Source: Bacteroidota bacterium
Lineage (GTDB): Bacteria > Bacteroidota > Bacteroidia > Bacteroidales > Lentimicrobiaceae
Assembly: GCA_009773455.1 (NCBI GenBank)
Contig: WSXU01000002.1
Span: forward strand, 248,001-312,000
DNA: 64,000 nucleotides
Direction of reading: 5' to 3'
Shown: piece after piece, positions 50,346 through 59,015 of the stretch
How the letters are laid out: every line of letters begins with the position of its first letter
How positions within the stretch are numbered: the first letter of the stretch is position 1
Position numbers and translations under genes: made by a program
The notes under the pieces: generated by a model
What the model saw: the letters and a program-made list of their open reading frames with translations, nothing else
Database searches by the model: none
What the model was told of the DNA's origin: nothing

Positions 50346-50497
50346 CCCCGGGAAGCCTTGACGGTGATTCTGAAAGGACTTTTTAACAGGCGGCTTACCG
50401 GATGGCAGGCCGCTTATTAATTTTTGTTAAATCGGTCAGTAAAATTAAACCAGATCCATTGCTGTATTGTTTATAATTTAATTAAAAATCCACAATC

Positions 50498-50761
50498 ATG
50501 AACTGTCCTGTCTGCAACGTATCCCTGAATATCACCGACCGCTCCGGCGTAGAAATCGATTATTGCCCAAAATGCCGTGGTATCTGGCTCGACCGCGGTG
50601 AACTTGACAAAATTCTTGAACGATCGGTTCAGGCTGAAGTACGGCCGGCTCCCGGTCCACAGGTGAAATACGAGGATGACCACTACAAACGTCATCCTCA
50701 GGGGTATGGTTATCCACACAAAAAGAAGAAAAATTTTCTTGAGGATATTTTTGACTTTTAG
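50498..50761 (+). CDS. Zinc-ribbon protein (zf-TFIIB domain)
   Basis: 87 residues. Four Cys ligands: Cys3, Cys6, Cys23, Cys26 in CPVC and CPKC, followed by RGIWLDRGELDKIL, the diagnostic zf-TFIIB pattern. The tail is basic and aromatic (HYKRHPQGYGYPHKKKK). Small soluble protein of unknown role; single gene, followed by a terminator. Confidence 0.92.
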   Translation: MNCPVCNVSLNITDRSGVEIDYCPKCRGIWLDRGELDKILERSVQAEVRPAPGPQVKYEDDHYKRHPQGYGYPHKKKKNFLEDIFDF

Positions 50762-50828
50762 TTAACCTGCTTCCGCTTGAGATTGGTTCAGCCAGACTGA
50801 ACCGTTACCCCTTTTTGAAATTAAAAAT

Positions 50829-50857
50829 AATCCGGTAAACCATCCACCGGATTTTTT
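50829..50857 (+). terminator. Rho-independent terminator after zf-TFIIB gene
   Basis: AATCCGGT (50829-50836) pairs with ACCGGATT (50846-50853), 9-base loop, T6 run. Confidence 0.85.
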
Positions 50858-50889
50858 GTTTAGTTTTTACACTCATTCTTTCAACAATA

Positions 50890-51558
50890 ATGGCAGCAAA
50901 ATCGAACAAAATAAAACCTGAGGATATGGAACAGGACCTTCAGGACAGAATAACAGATGCCTACATTGACTTTTATCTGAACCAGGGTAAAAAGCCAGCT
51001 TCAGTGCATGCGTTTGTAAAAAAACTCAGGATTGAAGAAAAGGAATTTTATAAGTATTTCGGTTCATTCGAAGGACTTGAAAAGAACATCTGGTCGGGAT
51101 TTATAAAAACCACACTGGAAACACTTGACGCCTCAGAAGAATACAAATCATATCCTGTAATGGAAAAACTGTTGTCGTTCTACTACACCTTTGCCGAGGT
51201 ACTGAAGAATAACCGCAGTTTCATTCTGGTCAGCACAGCAAAGGAAACCGAACTCCTTAAAAACCATACGCTTTCAAAAGCACGGAATGTTTTTAAAGAG
51301 TATGTTACCCAACTGATGGCAGAGGGCACTGAATCGGGAGAAATTGTCAAACGTCCTTACATTACTGAGAAGTATCCTGAAGGATTATGGCTTCAGTTGC
51401 TGTTTGTACTCCGATTCTGGTTAAAAGACGATAGTCCCGATTTCGGTAAAACCGATGCAGCCATCGAAAAAGCGGTTAAATTATCGTTCGATCTGATGGG
51501 CCCCGGAACGGTGGACTCACTGATAGATATGGCAAAATTCCTTTATCAAAACAAATAA
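50890..51558 (+). CDS. TetR/AcrR family transcriptional regulator
   Basis: 222 residues. N-terminal three-helix HTH (DRITDAYIDFYLNQGKKPAS ... FYKYFGSFEGLEKNIW) of TetR type; C-terminal helical ligand domain with the hydrophobic end VDSLIDMAKFLYQNK. Followed 36 bases later by an ABC1 kinase gene, probably its operon partner. The ligand is unknown. Confidence 0.85.
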   Translation: MAAKSNKIKPEDMEQDLQDRITDAYIDFYLNQGKKPASVHAFVKKLRIEEKEFYKYFGSFEGLEKNIWSGFIKTTLETLDASEEYKSYPVMEKLLSFYYTFAEVLKNNRSFILVSTAKETELLKNHTLSKARNVFKEYVTQLMAEGTESGEIVKRPYITEKYPEGLWLQLLFVLRFWLKDDSPDFGKTDAAIEKAVKLSFDLMGPGTVDSLIDMAKFLYQNK

Positions 51559-51594
51559 TTCCATCACTCTTTAACTAATTCAGCTCTCTAACCG

Positions 51595-52902
51595 ATGAAG
51601 GAACAATTCAGCATCCCAACAGGGAAAGTACAGCGTGCATCCAGATTTTTAACCACCGGTGTTAAGGTTGGAGGCAACTACCTGAAGCATTATGCCCGCA
51701 AATCGATGAATGGTGACACCGGTAAAGACCAGTTGCACACCGACAATGCCCGCGACATTTATGAAACCCTCAGCGAACTCAAAGGCAGTGCCCTGAAGGC
51801 TGCCCAAATGATGAGCATGGACCGCAACATGCTGCCGAGGGCCTATTCTGACAAATTCGCCATGGCACAATACAGTGCCCCACCCCTTTCTTATCCACTG
51901 GTGGTTAAGACGTTCAGGAGTGCTTTCGGGAAGGCGCCATCTGAAGTATTCGACAGTTTCAGCCACAACGCTGCGAATGCAGCCTCTATTGGTCAGGTAC
52001 ACAAAGCTGCACTGAAGGGAAAACAGCTTGCAGTAAAAGTTCAATACCCTGGTGTAGCCGACAGTGTGTCATCTGACCTTAAACTGGTCAAACCTTTTGC
52101 ACTCAGGTTAATGAATATCACTGAAAGCGATTTTAAACTTTATATGACAGAAGTTGAGGAACGACTGCTCGAAGAAACAGACTACAGGCTCGAATTGCAG
52201 CGGTCGGTGAGCATTTCAGAAGCTGTTTTAAAGGAAGGTATAAAGGGAATTTCCTTCCCGGTCTACTACCCTGAACTTTCAGGAAACCGCATTATAACCA
52301 TGGACTGGGTGGAAGGAATGCATCTCAGGGAATTTCTTGAAACCAATCCGGACCAGCAGGTGCGCAACCGCATTGGCCAGGCCCTTTGGGACTTCTATGA
52401 TTTTCAGATGCATAAGCTCCGGATGGTACATGCCGACCCGCATCCCGGCAATTTTCTCTTCAGAAATGATGGAAACCTTGGAATCATCGACTTTGGATGT
52501 GTCAAGGTGGTTCCTGATGACTTTTATGAAAATTATTTCAGGCTCCACACACCCGGTGTACTGGAAAATCAGGCATTAATGACTGAACTTTTTTACCTGA
52601 ACGAGTTTATCAGTGAAAAAGACAGTGAAGCGGATAAAAGATTGTTTATCCCGCTTTTCAGGCAGATCATAGGACTTATGGGTAAGCCCTTTTTTGCCGG
52701 TGAATTTGATTTCGGTGATGATGAATTCTTTCAAAGTATCTATACTTTAAGCGAATCGCTATACAATAACAAGGATCTGCGCAATTCCAGAACAGCCAGG
52801 GGTTCAAAGCATGCGCTGTATATCAACCGGACATATTTTGGACTGTATATGCTGTTGCATGAACTCAGGGCAAGTATTGTCACAAGGAGCAGATACAGGT
52901 AA
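51595..52902 (+). CDS. ABC1/UbiB-family atypical kinase
   Basis: 435 residues. UbiB/ADCK features: an N-terminal KxGQ-like motif written KAAQ (SALKAAQMMSMD), Ala-rich loop NAASIGQVH, ATP Lys in LAVKVQYPG, acidic ETDYRLE, catalytic loop VHADPHPGNF and IIDFGCVK. Family proteins support quinone or isoprenoid lipid metabolism through an unusual ATPase activity. Substitution of Gly by Ala in the KxGQ motif is notable. Likely co-transcribed with the TetR gene. Confidence 0.9.
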   Translation: MKEQFSIPTGKVQRASRFLTTGVKVGGNYLKHYARKSMNGDTGKDQLHTDNARDIYETLSELKGSALKAAQMMSMDRNMLPRAYSDKFAMAQYSAPPLSYPLVVKTFRSAFGKAPSEVFDSFSHNAANAASIGQVHKAALKGKQLAVKVQYPGVADSVSSDLKLVKPFALRLMNITESDFKLYMTEVEERLLEETDYRLELQRSVSISEAVLKEGIKGISFPVYYPELSGNRIITMDWVEGMHLREFLETNPDQQVRNRIGQALWDFYDFQMHKLRMVHADPHPGNFLFRNDGNLGIIDFGCVKVVPDDFYENYFRLHTPGVLENQALMTELFYLNEFISEKDSEADKRLFIPLFRQIIGLMGKPFFAGEFDFGDDEFFQSIYTLSESLYNNKDLRNSRTARGSKHALYINRTYFGLYMLLHELRASIVTRSRYR

Positions 52903-53077
52903 ACCTACAGGGTCTGATGATTGGATTCAGAATGCCTTCAGAAAGGAAAACAGAGGAATAAAATAAATTCTGTCTTCCCTTTGACACAATTATCCTTGCT
53001 TGTCAAACATTCCAAGAAAGACATAATCTCATCCTGTAAGGAGGATTACCTTTAGTTGTCAGTTCAAGATCCCTCTG

Positions 53078-54808
53078 TCAGGAATGCCCCAGGTCATTGT
53101 CCTCATCACCTGAAACATTATAGTGATAGAGACCATCCAACAGGCGTTTCTGTTTTTCTTCGGGTGTTAACTTCTCATATTCGAGTTTTTCCGCTTCAAA
53201 TTTTGCCCTCTTTATTTCTTCTACGCGGTGTATCTCGTCCATATAGGTTTGTTCAACTTTTCGCTTCAGGAAATCGGCGGCAACAGAAGGAAACAATTCA
53301 AGCAATAACTCTTCCTTTTCGTCAGCTGCGAGTTTTACCTCTCCGTATTCATGAAAAACGGTGTTTTCCTGCTTCTTGTAGAAACGGGTATCATATGGTG
53401 TTTCCTCCCTGACGCCGGCAATCTTATATCTGAATTCAGGATCCACAGCCATGGGTGTTTTTCCGTAAATACCCTTGACAAGATTAACAAACTGAATTGA
53501 TTTCGTAGTATAAGGCGCATTGCCTTTGGCCTCATCAATGGCACAATTGACGGCCTGAGCACCAACAATCTGGCTGGTAGGTGTGACAAGAGGCGGACAA
53601 CCGGCATCCATTCTGACTGAAGGGATAATTTCGAGGGTACGGGGCAGCAGTTTCTCCAGCTTCAATTGTTTCAGCTGAGCCAGCATATTGGTATACATCC
53701 CCCCGGGAACTTCAGCTTCCTTCACTTTTTCGTCAGGTTCAGGGAAATTAAAGTATCGTTCAATGGCAGAACATGTATTCAGCAGATCTTCTTCCTTATC
53801 AGATTTGGCGTAAGCTATGGCCAGCTCAAATAATTCATCTATATCCTTTGGCAGACGGTCCTTCGAGATGTCAAATTCCTTCGGAATCTTTTTACAGGTA
53901 TCGAAATCAGCCAGTTCACGCCTGATATCACGTAAAACCATATCAATCTTCACAACTGCTTCACGGTTTACCCCGGTATCGATTCCCATTTTATCACAGA
54001 ACAACTGGATAATTTCATAAGATGTAGCGGCAGGTCCGCCGGCAAATGACATGATGTTGGTATCAACAATGTCAGCGCCGTTTACAATTGCCATCAGCGT
54101 TGAGGCCAAACCATAGCCGGGCGTGCAATGGGTATGGAAATCAATAGGGACTTTCAGGTTTTTCTTTAACAACCTAATCAGCCTTCCTGCCCTGATCGGG
54201 GGAATCAGTCCGGCCATATCCTTGATGGAAACCATATCGGCGCCCATCTCTTCAAGCCTGAGCGCAATATTGAGATAGTACTCATCCGTAAATATCCGGG
54301 TATTCAGCGGCTTTGCATGCAGCAGTGCCTTCAGTTTTTTAAATCTGGAAAAATAGGGATCTACGGTATAGCAAACAGCGCAATCAGCGATTCCACCATT
54401 CTCTTTAACCGATTTGATGGTGGAGCCAATGTTGTCGGTGTCGTTCAACGCATCAAAAATGCGCATTATATCTATACCGGATTTTATGGCATTCCTGTTA
54501 AACCCATCAATAACATCATCAGGATAAGGATTATAGCCAAAAAGGTTCCGGCCACGGGAAAGAGCAGTCAGTTTTGAAACATCACCGATTACTTCCTTGA
54601 TTTTTTCCAGCCGGTTCCAGGGATTCTCATTCAGATAACGCATGATTGAATCAGGAACCGCACCTCCCCATACTTCCATGGCATAGAAATTTGCTTCCCT
54701 GTAAAGAGGCAGTACACGGTCAACCTGCTTCTGAGTCATACGGGTCGCGAACAACGACTGTTGTCCATCGCGGAGGGTCAAGTCTCTGATTAATACTTTC
54801 TTACTCAT
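53078..54808 (-). CDS. Oxaloacetate decarboxylase/pyruvate carboxylase carboxyltransferase subunit
   Basis: 576 residues. HMGL-like TIM barrel with metal-binding IRDLTLRDGQQSLFATRM at the start and HTHCTPGYG (His ligands) midway, then the PYC_OADA conserved domain (about 300-470). No biotinylation motif (MKM) or lipoyl-like domain is present at the C-terminus, which ends in a charged helical tail (EEIKRAKFEAEKLEYEKLTP). So it needs a separate biotin carrier. It transfers carboxyl between biotin and oxaloacetate/pyruvate. Single gene here, with a distal -7 box. Confidence 0.9.
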   Translation of the reverse strand: MSKKVLIRDLTLRDGQQSLFATRMTQKQVDRVLPLYREANFYAMEVWGGAVPDSIMRYLNENPWNRLEKIKEVIGDVSKLTALSRGRNLFGYNPYPDDVIDGFNRNAIKSGIDIMRIFDALNDTDNIGSTIKSVKENGGIADCAVCYTVDPYFSRFKKLKALLHAKPLNTRIFTDEYYLNIALRLEEMGADMVSIKDMAGLIPPIRAGRLIRLLKKNLKVPIDFHTHCTPGYGLASTLMAIVNGADIVDTNIMSFAGGPAATSYEIIQLFCDKMGIDTGVNREAVVKIDMVLRDIRRELADFDTCKKIPKEFDISKDRLPKDIDELFELAIAYAKSDKEEDLLNTCSAIERYFNFPEPDEKVKEAEVPGGMYTNMLAQLKQLKLEKLLPRTLEIIPSVRMDAGCPPLVTPTSQIVGAQAVNCAIDEAKGNAPYTTKSIQFVNLVKGIYGKTPMAVDPEFRYKIAGVREETPYDTRFYKKQENTVFHEYGEVKLAADEKEELLLELFPSVAADFLKRKVEQTYMDEIHRVEEIKRAKFEAEKLEYEKLTPEEKQKRLLDGLYHYNVSGDEDNDLGHS

Positions 54809-54890
54809 ACAATTTTAAATATATGTAATAAATATTAGTATGTAATTATCTGATTAAGATATGCTTACAAAACCAACACAACTGTTCAGG

Positions 54891-54898
54891 CAAAAGTA
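54891..54898 (-). promoter_or_regulatory. Promoter -7 element of carboxyltransferase gene
   Basis: On the minus strand TACTTTTG, matching TAnnTTTG; about 83 bases before the ATG. The -33 is not evident. Confidence 0.45.
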
Positions 54899-54978
54899 AA
54901 GAGTTTAAAATTCAGGATAATACAGTATTGAAAATTTATTTTTGCGATTTTTTTGATTTGGTCCGGGCCAGAAAACGG

Positions 54979-55008
54979 AAACTATAACCAATCCATTTGT
55001 TATAGTTT
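54979..55008 (+). promoter_or_regulatory. Inverted repeat overlapping promoter of gene 55057
   Basis: AAACTATAAC (54979-54988) and GTTATAGTTT (54999-55008), perfect 10-bp arms, 10-base spacer. The right arm overlaps the -7 element, as a repressor site would. Confidence 0.6.
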
Positions 55009-55010
55009 TG
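55003..55010 (+). promoter_or_regulatory. Promoter -7 element of DUF3267 gene
   Basis: TAGTTTTG matches TAnnTTTG, 47 bases upstream of the ATG; no clear -33. Confidence 0.6.
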
Positions 55011-55056
55011 CATTTTCACCCAAACACACCTACTGAAATTTATAAAAGCTGAAATC

Positions 55057-55689
55057 ATGAATCTATCGCCCGAAGAACTTGAATCCAATGGTTATAAGCT
55101 TATTGAAACCCTGGAGCATAAAGAACTGGTTCCCTTTGTTAAAAGGTATCTTTACCGCTATGGATTCTGGCCATTGGGTTATCTGGCGTTTCTCCTGTTG
55201 ATGTTGCTGACTATCGGAGCCCTGGCCGGTTATATGATTGCAATGAAGCAGAGTATCCATTTTCAGGATATTCTGGGAAAAACCTTCATTGGATTTGCCC
55301 TTTCTTTTCTTTTAATACCTCTGCATGAGTATATACATGCCATTGCATACAGGGTATGCGGTGCGAGGGAAGTATCGTACGATGCCGACCTGAAGAAAAT
55401 GGTATTTATGGCCATAGCGCACCGGTTTGTCGCCGGTGCAAAGGAGTTCCGGGTCGTGGCCATCGCACCTTTTGCGGCTATCTCTATACTTGCCTTTGCA
55501 GTTACTCCCTTTTTGGGTGGTCATTATATCTTTACGGCAATGGGCCTGATTTTCATGCATGCCGCATTCTGCGGGGGTGATTTTGCCATGCTGTCATATC
55601 TGGATCTCCATAAGGATAAGGAAGTGGTAACCTGGGATGACAATGAAAACAAGGTAACCTATTTTTACGGTAAATCTACAACAGGGTGA
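55057..55689 (+). CDS. DUF3267 family membrane metalloprotease-like protein
   Basis: 210 residues, four to five hydrophobic helices. HEYIH (His90, Glu91, His94) sits at the end of helix 2 (PLHEYIHAIAYRVCG) and a possible third ligand is Asp in GGDFAMLSYLD; this fits the DUF3267 group of intramembrane zinc proteases. The substrate is unknown. Controlled by a promoter with a large inverted repeat over the -7 box. Confidence 0.85.
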   Translation: MNLSPEELESNGYKLIETLEHKELVPFVKRYLYRYGFWPLGYLAFLLLMLLTIGALAGYMIAMKQSIHFQDILGKTFIGFALSFLLIPLHEYIHAIAYRVCGAREVSYDADLKKMVFMAIAHRFVAGAKEFRVVAIAPFAAISILAFAVTPFLGGHYIFTAMGLIFMHAAFCGGDFAMLSYLDLHKDKEVVTWDDNENKVTYFYGKSTTG

Positions 55690-55694
55690 AGTCC

Positions 55695-55726
55695 AAAAAA
55701 AAGGCCGGAACAATCAATGTCCGGCC
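55695..55726 (-). terminator. Terminator of Omp28 operon
   Basis: GGCCGGA (55703-55709) pairs with TCCGGCC (55720-55726), 10-base loop; the A8 run on its left gives a T-run on the minus strand. Confidence 0.82.
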
Positions 55727-55746
55727 CGGTTAAAATATCTTTTAAC

Positions 55747-56649
55747 TTATTCAATCACTGCTGATTCAATAGCCTGAAGCACTTCTTTGGTATCATCGTC
55801 ATAGACGAAAGCCACAACGGAGCAGTTTTCAGCCACATATTCAGCGGGAATGATATACTTGAAGCTTTTAACCAGCGATTCACCGTTGGGGGTTCCGGCT
55901 GTTGCCACACTGTTGCCCCAGGTGCTGGTAATGGCAGCCCTGAGTACGTGGTTATGTTCGTAGTCCATGATAATCGGCACTTCGCCGGCTTCCGCATCGT
56001 TGTTTTTCTGTGGCTGAATTATACCGCTTTCAGTCAACACAACAATCAGTTTCAGGTTTCGGTTAACCGTTGATACAAAACGGGTATTTACATGGGTGCA
56101 TAACTTGCGCTCCACAGCATCAAATTCATTAATCATCTGAAGATCGACCAGCGGCTGGGTCGCAAGCGCACTGGAAACTGCGGCACCCCAGCCTGCAGGT
56201 GCTGTAATATGGTTGTTTGGATAACCAATTCTGTTGATCAGACCATTCGGATTCCCCACCTGACCTACCCCAAAAAAAACATCCCAGGCCGTACCGGCTT
56301 CAGAACGGAAATCATAGGTAAAATCACCTGATACTGTTGGATTGGCAAAAAAGCCGGCATGAATGGCGAGCAAAACCAGTTGTTCGCCATAGGTTTCCTT
56401 CAGGCCATGAGCAGTAAGCGCAGCTTTCGGGCAGTTTACACAGGTATGGCCCGTGTAATCCTCCAACAATACCCGCTTTTGCAGCACAGTAACGGCAGGA
56501 AATTCAGGTACCGGGCAGGCAGCCGTATCAGGAGCTACGATTGTTTTTGAATACGGTTCCTCAATTTTGTCGCAGGAAACCAGGCAAAACAGGCCTGCTG
56601 TCATCGCCAGCAGCGAATATATGAGTCTGTATTTTATCGCATTCATCAT
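55747..56649 (-). CDS. Omp28-related lipoprotein with CxxC
   Basis: 300 residues (start could also be the second Met, 56646). Lipobox LVSC (Cys26). Omp28 domain with thioredoxin-like active site Cys70-VN-Cys73 in DYTGHTCVNCPKAA. Residues after the lipidated Cys (DKIEE) are acidic, compatible with outer-membrane or surface location. It is the last gene after manA, tlpA-like and DUF6029 genes, 21 bases after DUF6029; a joint redox role with these is inferred. Confidence 0.87.
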   Translation of the reverse strand: MMNAIKYRLIYSLLAMTAGLFCLVSCDKIEEPYSKTIVAPDTAACPVPEFPAVTVLQKRVLLEDYTGHTCVNCPKAALTAHGLKETYGEQLVLLAIHAGFFANPTVSGDFTYDFRSEAGTAWDVFFGVGQVGNPNGLINRIGYPNNHITAPAGWGAAVSSALATQPLVDLQMINEFDAVERKLCTHVNTRFVSTVNRNLKLIVVLTESGIIQPQKNNDAEAGEVPIIMDYEHNHVLRAAITSTWGNSVATAGTPNGESLVKSFKYIIPAEYVAENCSVVAFVYDDDTKEVLQAIESAVIE

Positions 56650-56670
56650 TTTATGTTTTAGATTGTCGGG

Positions 56671-58347
56671 TTAAAAGGAACTTGTCAGGGTAATGGTTAA
56701 ACCGTTGGAGGCGGGAACATTGCGGCATACACCACCAACACAAACTATTCCTTCGCGCTGTTTACCATAGGTTAACGACAACCTGTTGGACCCCTGGGTG
56801 TAACCCATTGCGAGGGTCGGATAATGAAACCTGCGGTCCTGATCAGGGTTACCATAATTATACTGATCGGATACCGTAAAGAACCATTTGGGCGCTATAG
56901 TGTACTCTGCCATAAACTGCAGCCAGTCTCCCTCATCCTCTTTTGTGTATAATTGCTGGAGTTCAATCTTCAATGCATTTGTCTGATTAAATTTGAAGGT
57001 CATGTCAGCAATCAGGATATGCGCTTTGACCATAGGTTCTCCGGGGTGCCCTTCAATCACATCAATGTTATAATTGAGATACATATAGGAAATCAATAAC
57101 TTGTAGCTGCTGCTGAATTTCCGCTGGATTTCAATATTGAGATCCTGAAAATACAGATCATCACCAAAGGCAAGGAAAGGAGATTTGTAACCAAGGGTTC
57201 CGGATTGTAAAAACGTGGATTCACCATCGGCCGCCTCCCTTTTTATAGAAGTAATCCTTGAATAGTTGAGGGCAATATCGGTTCCGTATTTGCCGCCGAT
57301 CAGGCTTTCCTTTTTTATTTTATAATTGATCTGACCCTGTAAGGCCATTTCGCCATTGGGTTGGGTGGCATAGGGATACATGGCCGAGAGGCTGTAGGCA
57401 TGCTGCCTTGTAAGGGCAGGCAGATAGTTGATATCGAGTGAATTCCCCGTTTCAGTACGTTTTGATTTAAAACTCATATTGTCGGTACGTTTCCCTGATA
57501 CAATCACGCCAAAACGTTTCACCGAATAGGATGCCTGAACAAGCATCGACTGCCCGTTTTTATATATAAGATTATTGACAGAGGACGGGTCGTTCAGTTT
57601 ATTGGCATATTCGCCATCCAGGTTGAAACCTCCGCGGTTGATATTGAACCTTGCGGCCCATGAAGCGACGTTGGCCGGAAGAATCAACTGGCTGGTATCA
57701 TTTACTACAATTTCCTCCAGCGGCTGGTATTTACTGACGAAACTTCCACCCAGTGTAACCCTGGTTTTGCATTTTCCCTTTTTATCAAACATATCGTTCA
57801 GTGCAAATTCTCCGTCAAGCCCGCGGACGATGCCCGGACCCTGTTCCCAGAAAAACCGCTGTGTGCCAATCAGACCTTTCAAGGTAACTCCGCTGTAGGG
57901 TGAAAATCTTACCCGGGCCCCTTTAAAGGCATTATCGTAACCCAGGTTCCGTTCTTCATAGCTTCGCAGAACCATCCCGCTGCCAAACTGTTCGTAGAAA
58001 TTGCCCACGGTTATTTCGAACTGCTCATTTTTCCATGAACCGAACCAGTAAGGCACCCCGCTGCCCTTATAGCGCGGGTCATATCCCAGGATCGGATTCA
58101 GGTAGGTTTCAAAACGAAGACCCGCATTGAAATTTCCATTAGAATAAAGGAGATTCGCAAAAGCATTCATGCGCATTTTCTCTTCAACTTCATAAGCGCC
58201 AATGGCCGAATCTGCCTTATAAACCTGGGCATCAAGCTGAAAGTTCCCGGTAACCCGGCCTCCTTCAAGAAAACCCTGAGCTTTTACACTTGCACCGCAC
58301 AATAAAAGCACGGTAACGAATCCTGGAAGTAATACTTTTAAGTTCAA
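56671..58347 (-). CDS. DUF6029-type outer-membrane beta-barrel protein
   Basis: 558 residues with signal peptide (LLPGFVTVLLLCGASVKA). Alternating aromatic/polar strands throughout (YWFGSWKNEQFEITVGNFYEQFG, LSLTYGKQREGIVCVGGVCR) and a C-terminal strand ending in Phe (LTITLTSSF) indicate an outer-membrane beta-barrel. I associate it with the DUF6029 family of Bacteroidetes. Two Cys near the end (VCVGGVC) are unusual for a barrel. Flanked by TlpA-like and Omp28 thiol proteins on the same strand. Confidence 0.82.
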   Translation of the reverse strand: MNLKVLLPGFVTVLLLCGASVKAQGFLEGGRVTGNFQLDAQVYKADSAIGAYEVEEKMRMNAFANLLYSNGNFNAGLRFETYLNPILGYDPRYKGSGVPYWFGSWKNEQFEITVGNFYEQFGSGMVLRSYEERNLGYDNAFKGARVRFSPYSGVTLKGLIGTQRFFWEQGPGIVRGLDGEFALNDMFDKKGKCKTRVTLGGSFVSKYQPLEEIVVNDTSQLILPANVASWAARFNINRGGFNLDGEYANKLNDPSSVNNLIYKNGQSMLVQASYSVKRFGVIVSGKRTDNMSFKSKRTETGNSLDINYLPALTRQHAYSLSAMYPYATQPNGEMALQGQINYKIKKESLIGGKYGTDIALNYSRITSIKREAADGESTFLQSGTLGYKSPFLAFGDDLYFQDLNIEIQRKFSSSYKLLISYMYLNYNIDVIEGHPGEPMVKAHILIADMTFKFNQTNALKIELQQLYTKEDEGDWLQFMAEYTIAPKWFFTVSDQYNYGNPDQDRRFHYPTLAMGYTQGSNRLSLTYGKQREGIVCVGGVCRNVPASNGLTITLTSSF

Positions 58348-58430
58348 TTCGTTGATTTTTAGATGTTTATATCTGAATTACCAAATCCTGAAATATTTCT
58401 TCAAATCCGAAAAAATCATAGCAGAAAACA

Positions 58431-58958
58431 TCAATGAGATTCAATGGCTTCGCCGGCATTCAGTTTTCTGACCATATCGATAAGCTGTAATTCACTTCCT
58501 TCACTGAATGAGGTATGCTGCCATACGATATCACCCTGACCATTGATCAGAAAGGTATGAGGAATCATATTCACATTCATGGCTCGTTTCAGATCCCCGT
58601 TAACATCAAGCAATACTTCATATTCCCAGCCTTTTCCATTGACGGTTGGGCCTACCTTGGGCGATGAACGTGAATCGTCGATGGACACTGCGATCAGTTT
58701 AACACCTGTTTCCTTGACCCAGTCGTCGTATACATCAGCAATGGTGGTAAGCTCATTGATGCAGGGCTTGCACCACAATGCCCAGAAACTGATAATCATA
58801 GGCTTGCCGTCATTGTTTAAATCGGCAGTATTGATGGTCTTACCATCAAGGGTCCTGACGGAGACCGAAGGAAGTTTTTTACCGGTTGCTGCAGATTCCT
58901 GGGCAAACGCTGTCGTAAAAAGAAATGCGATAAAGAGCAGAAGAACGGTTTTTTTCAT
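58431..58958 (-). CDS. TlpA-family thioredoxin-like protein
   Basis: 175 residues with a cleavable signal peptide (KKTVLLLFIAFLFTTAFA). Redox site WCKPC (Cys63, Cys66) in SFWALWCKPCINEL, cis-Pro in MIPHTFLING, and the TlpA insertion. Periplasmic thiol-disulfide oxidoreductase. It is followed by an outer-membrane barrel and an Omp28 lipoprotein, which together make a plausible periplasm-to-outer-membrane redox set. Confidence 0.92.
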   Translation of the reverse strand: MKKTVLLLFIAFLFTTAFAQESAATGKKLPSVSVRTLDGKTINTADLNNDGKPMIISFWALWCKPCINELTTIADVYDDWVKETGVKLIAVSIDDSRSSPKVGPTVNGKGWEYEVLLDVNGDLKRAMNVNMIPHTFLINGQGDIVWQHTSFSEGSELQLIDMVRKLNAGEAIESH

Positions 58959-59015
58959 GGTTAGTGTGTTGAAATAGTTTTAAACGTCAGGGAATTATTC
59001 AATTATCGTGCCTAT

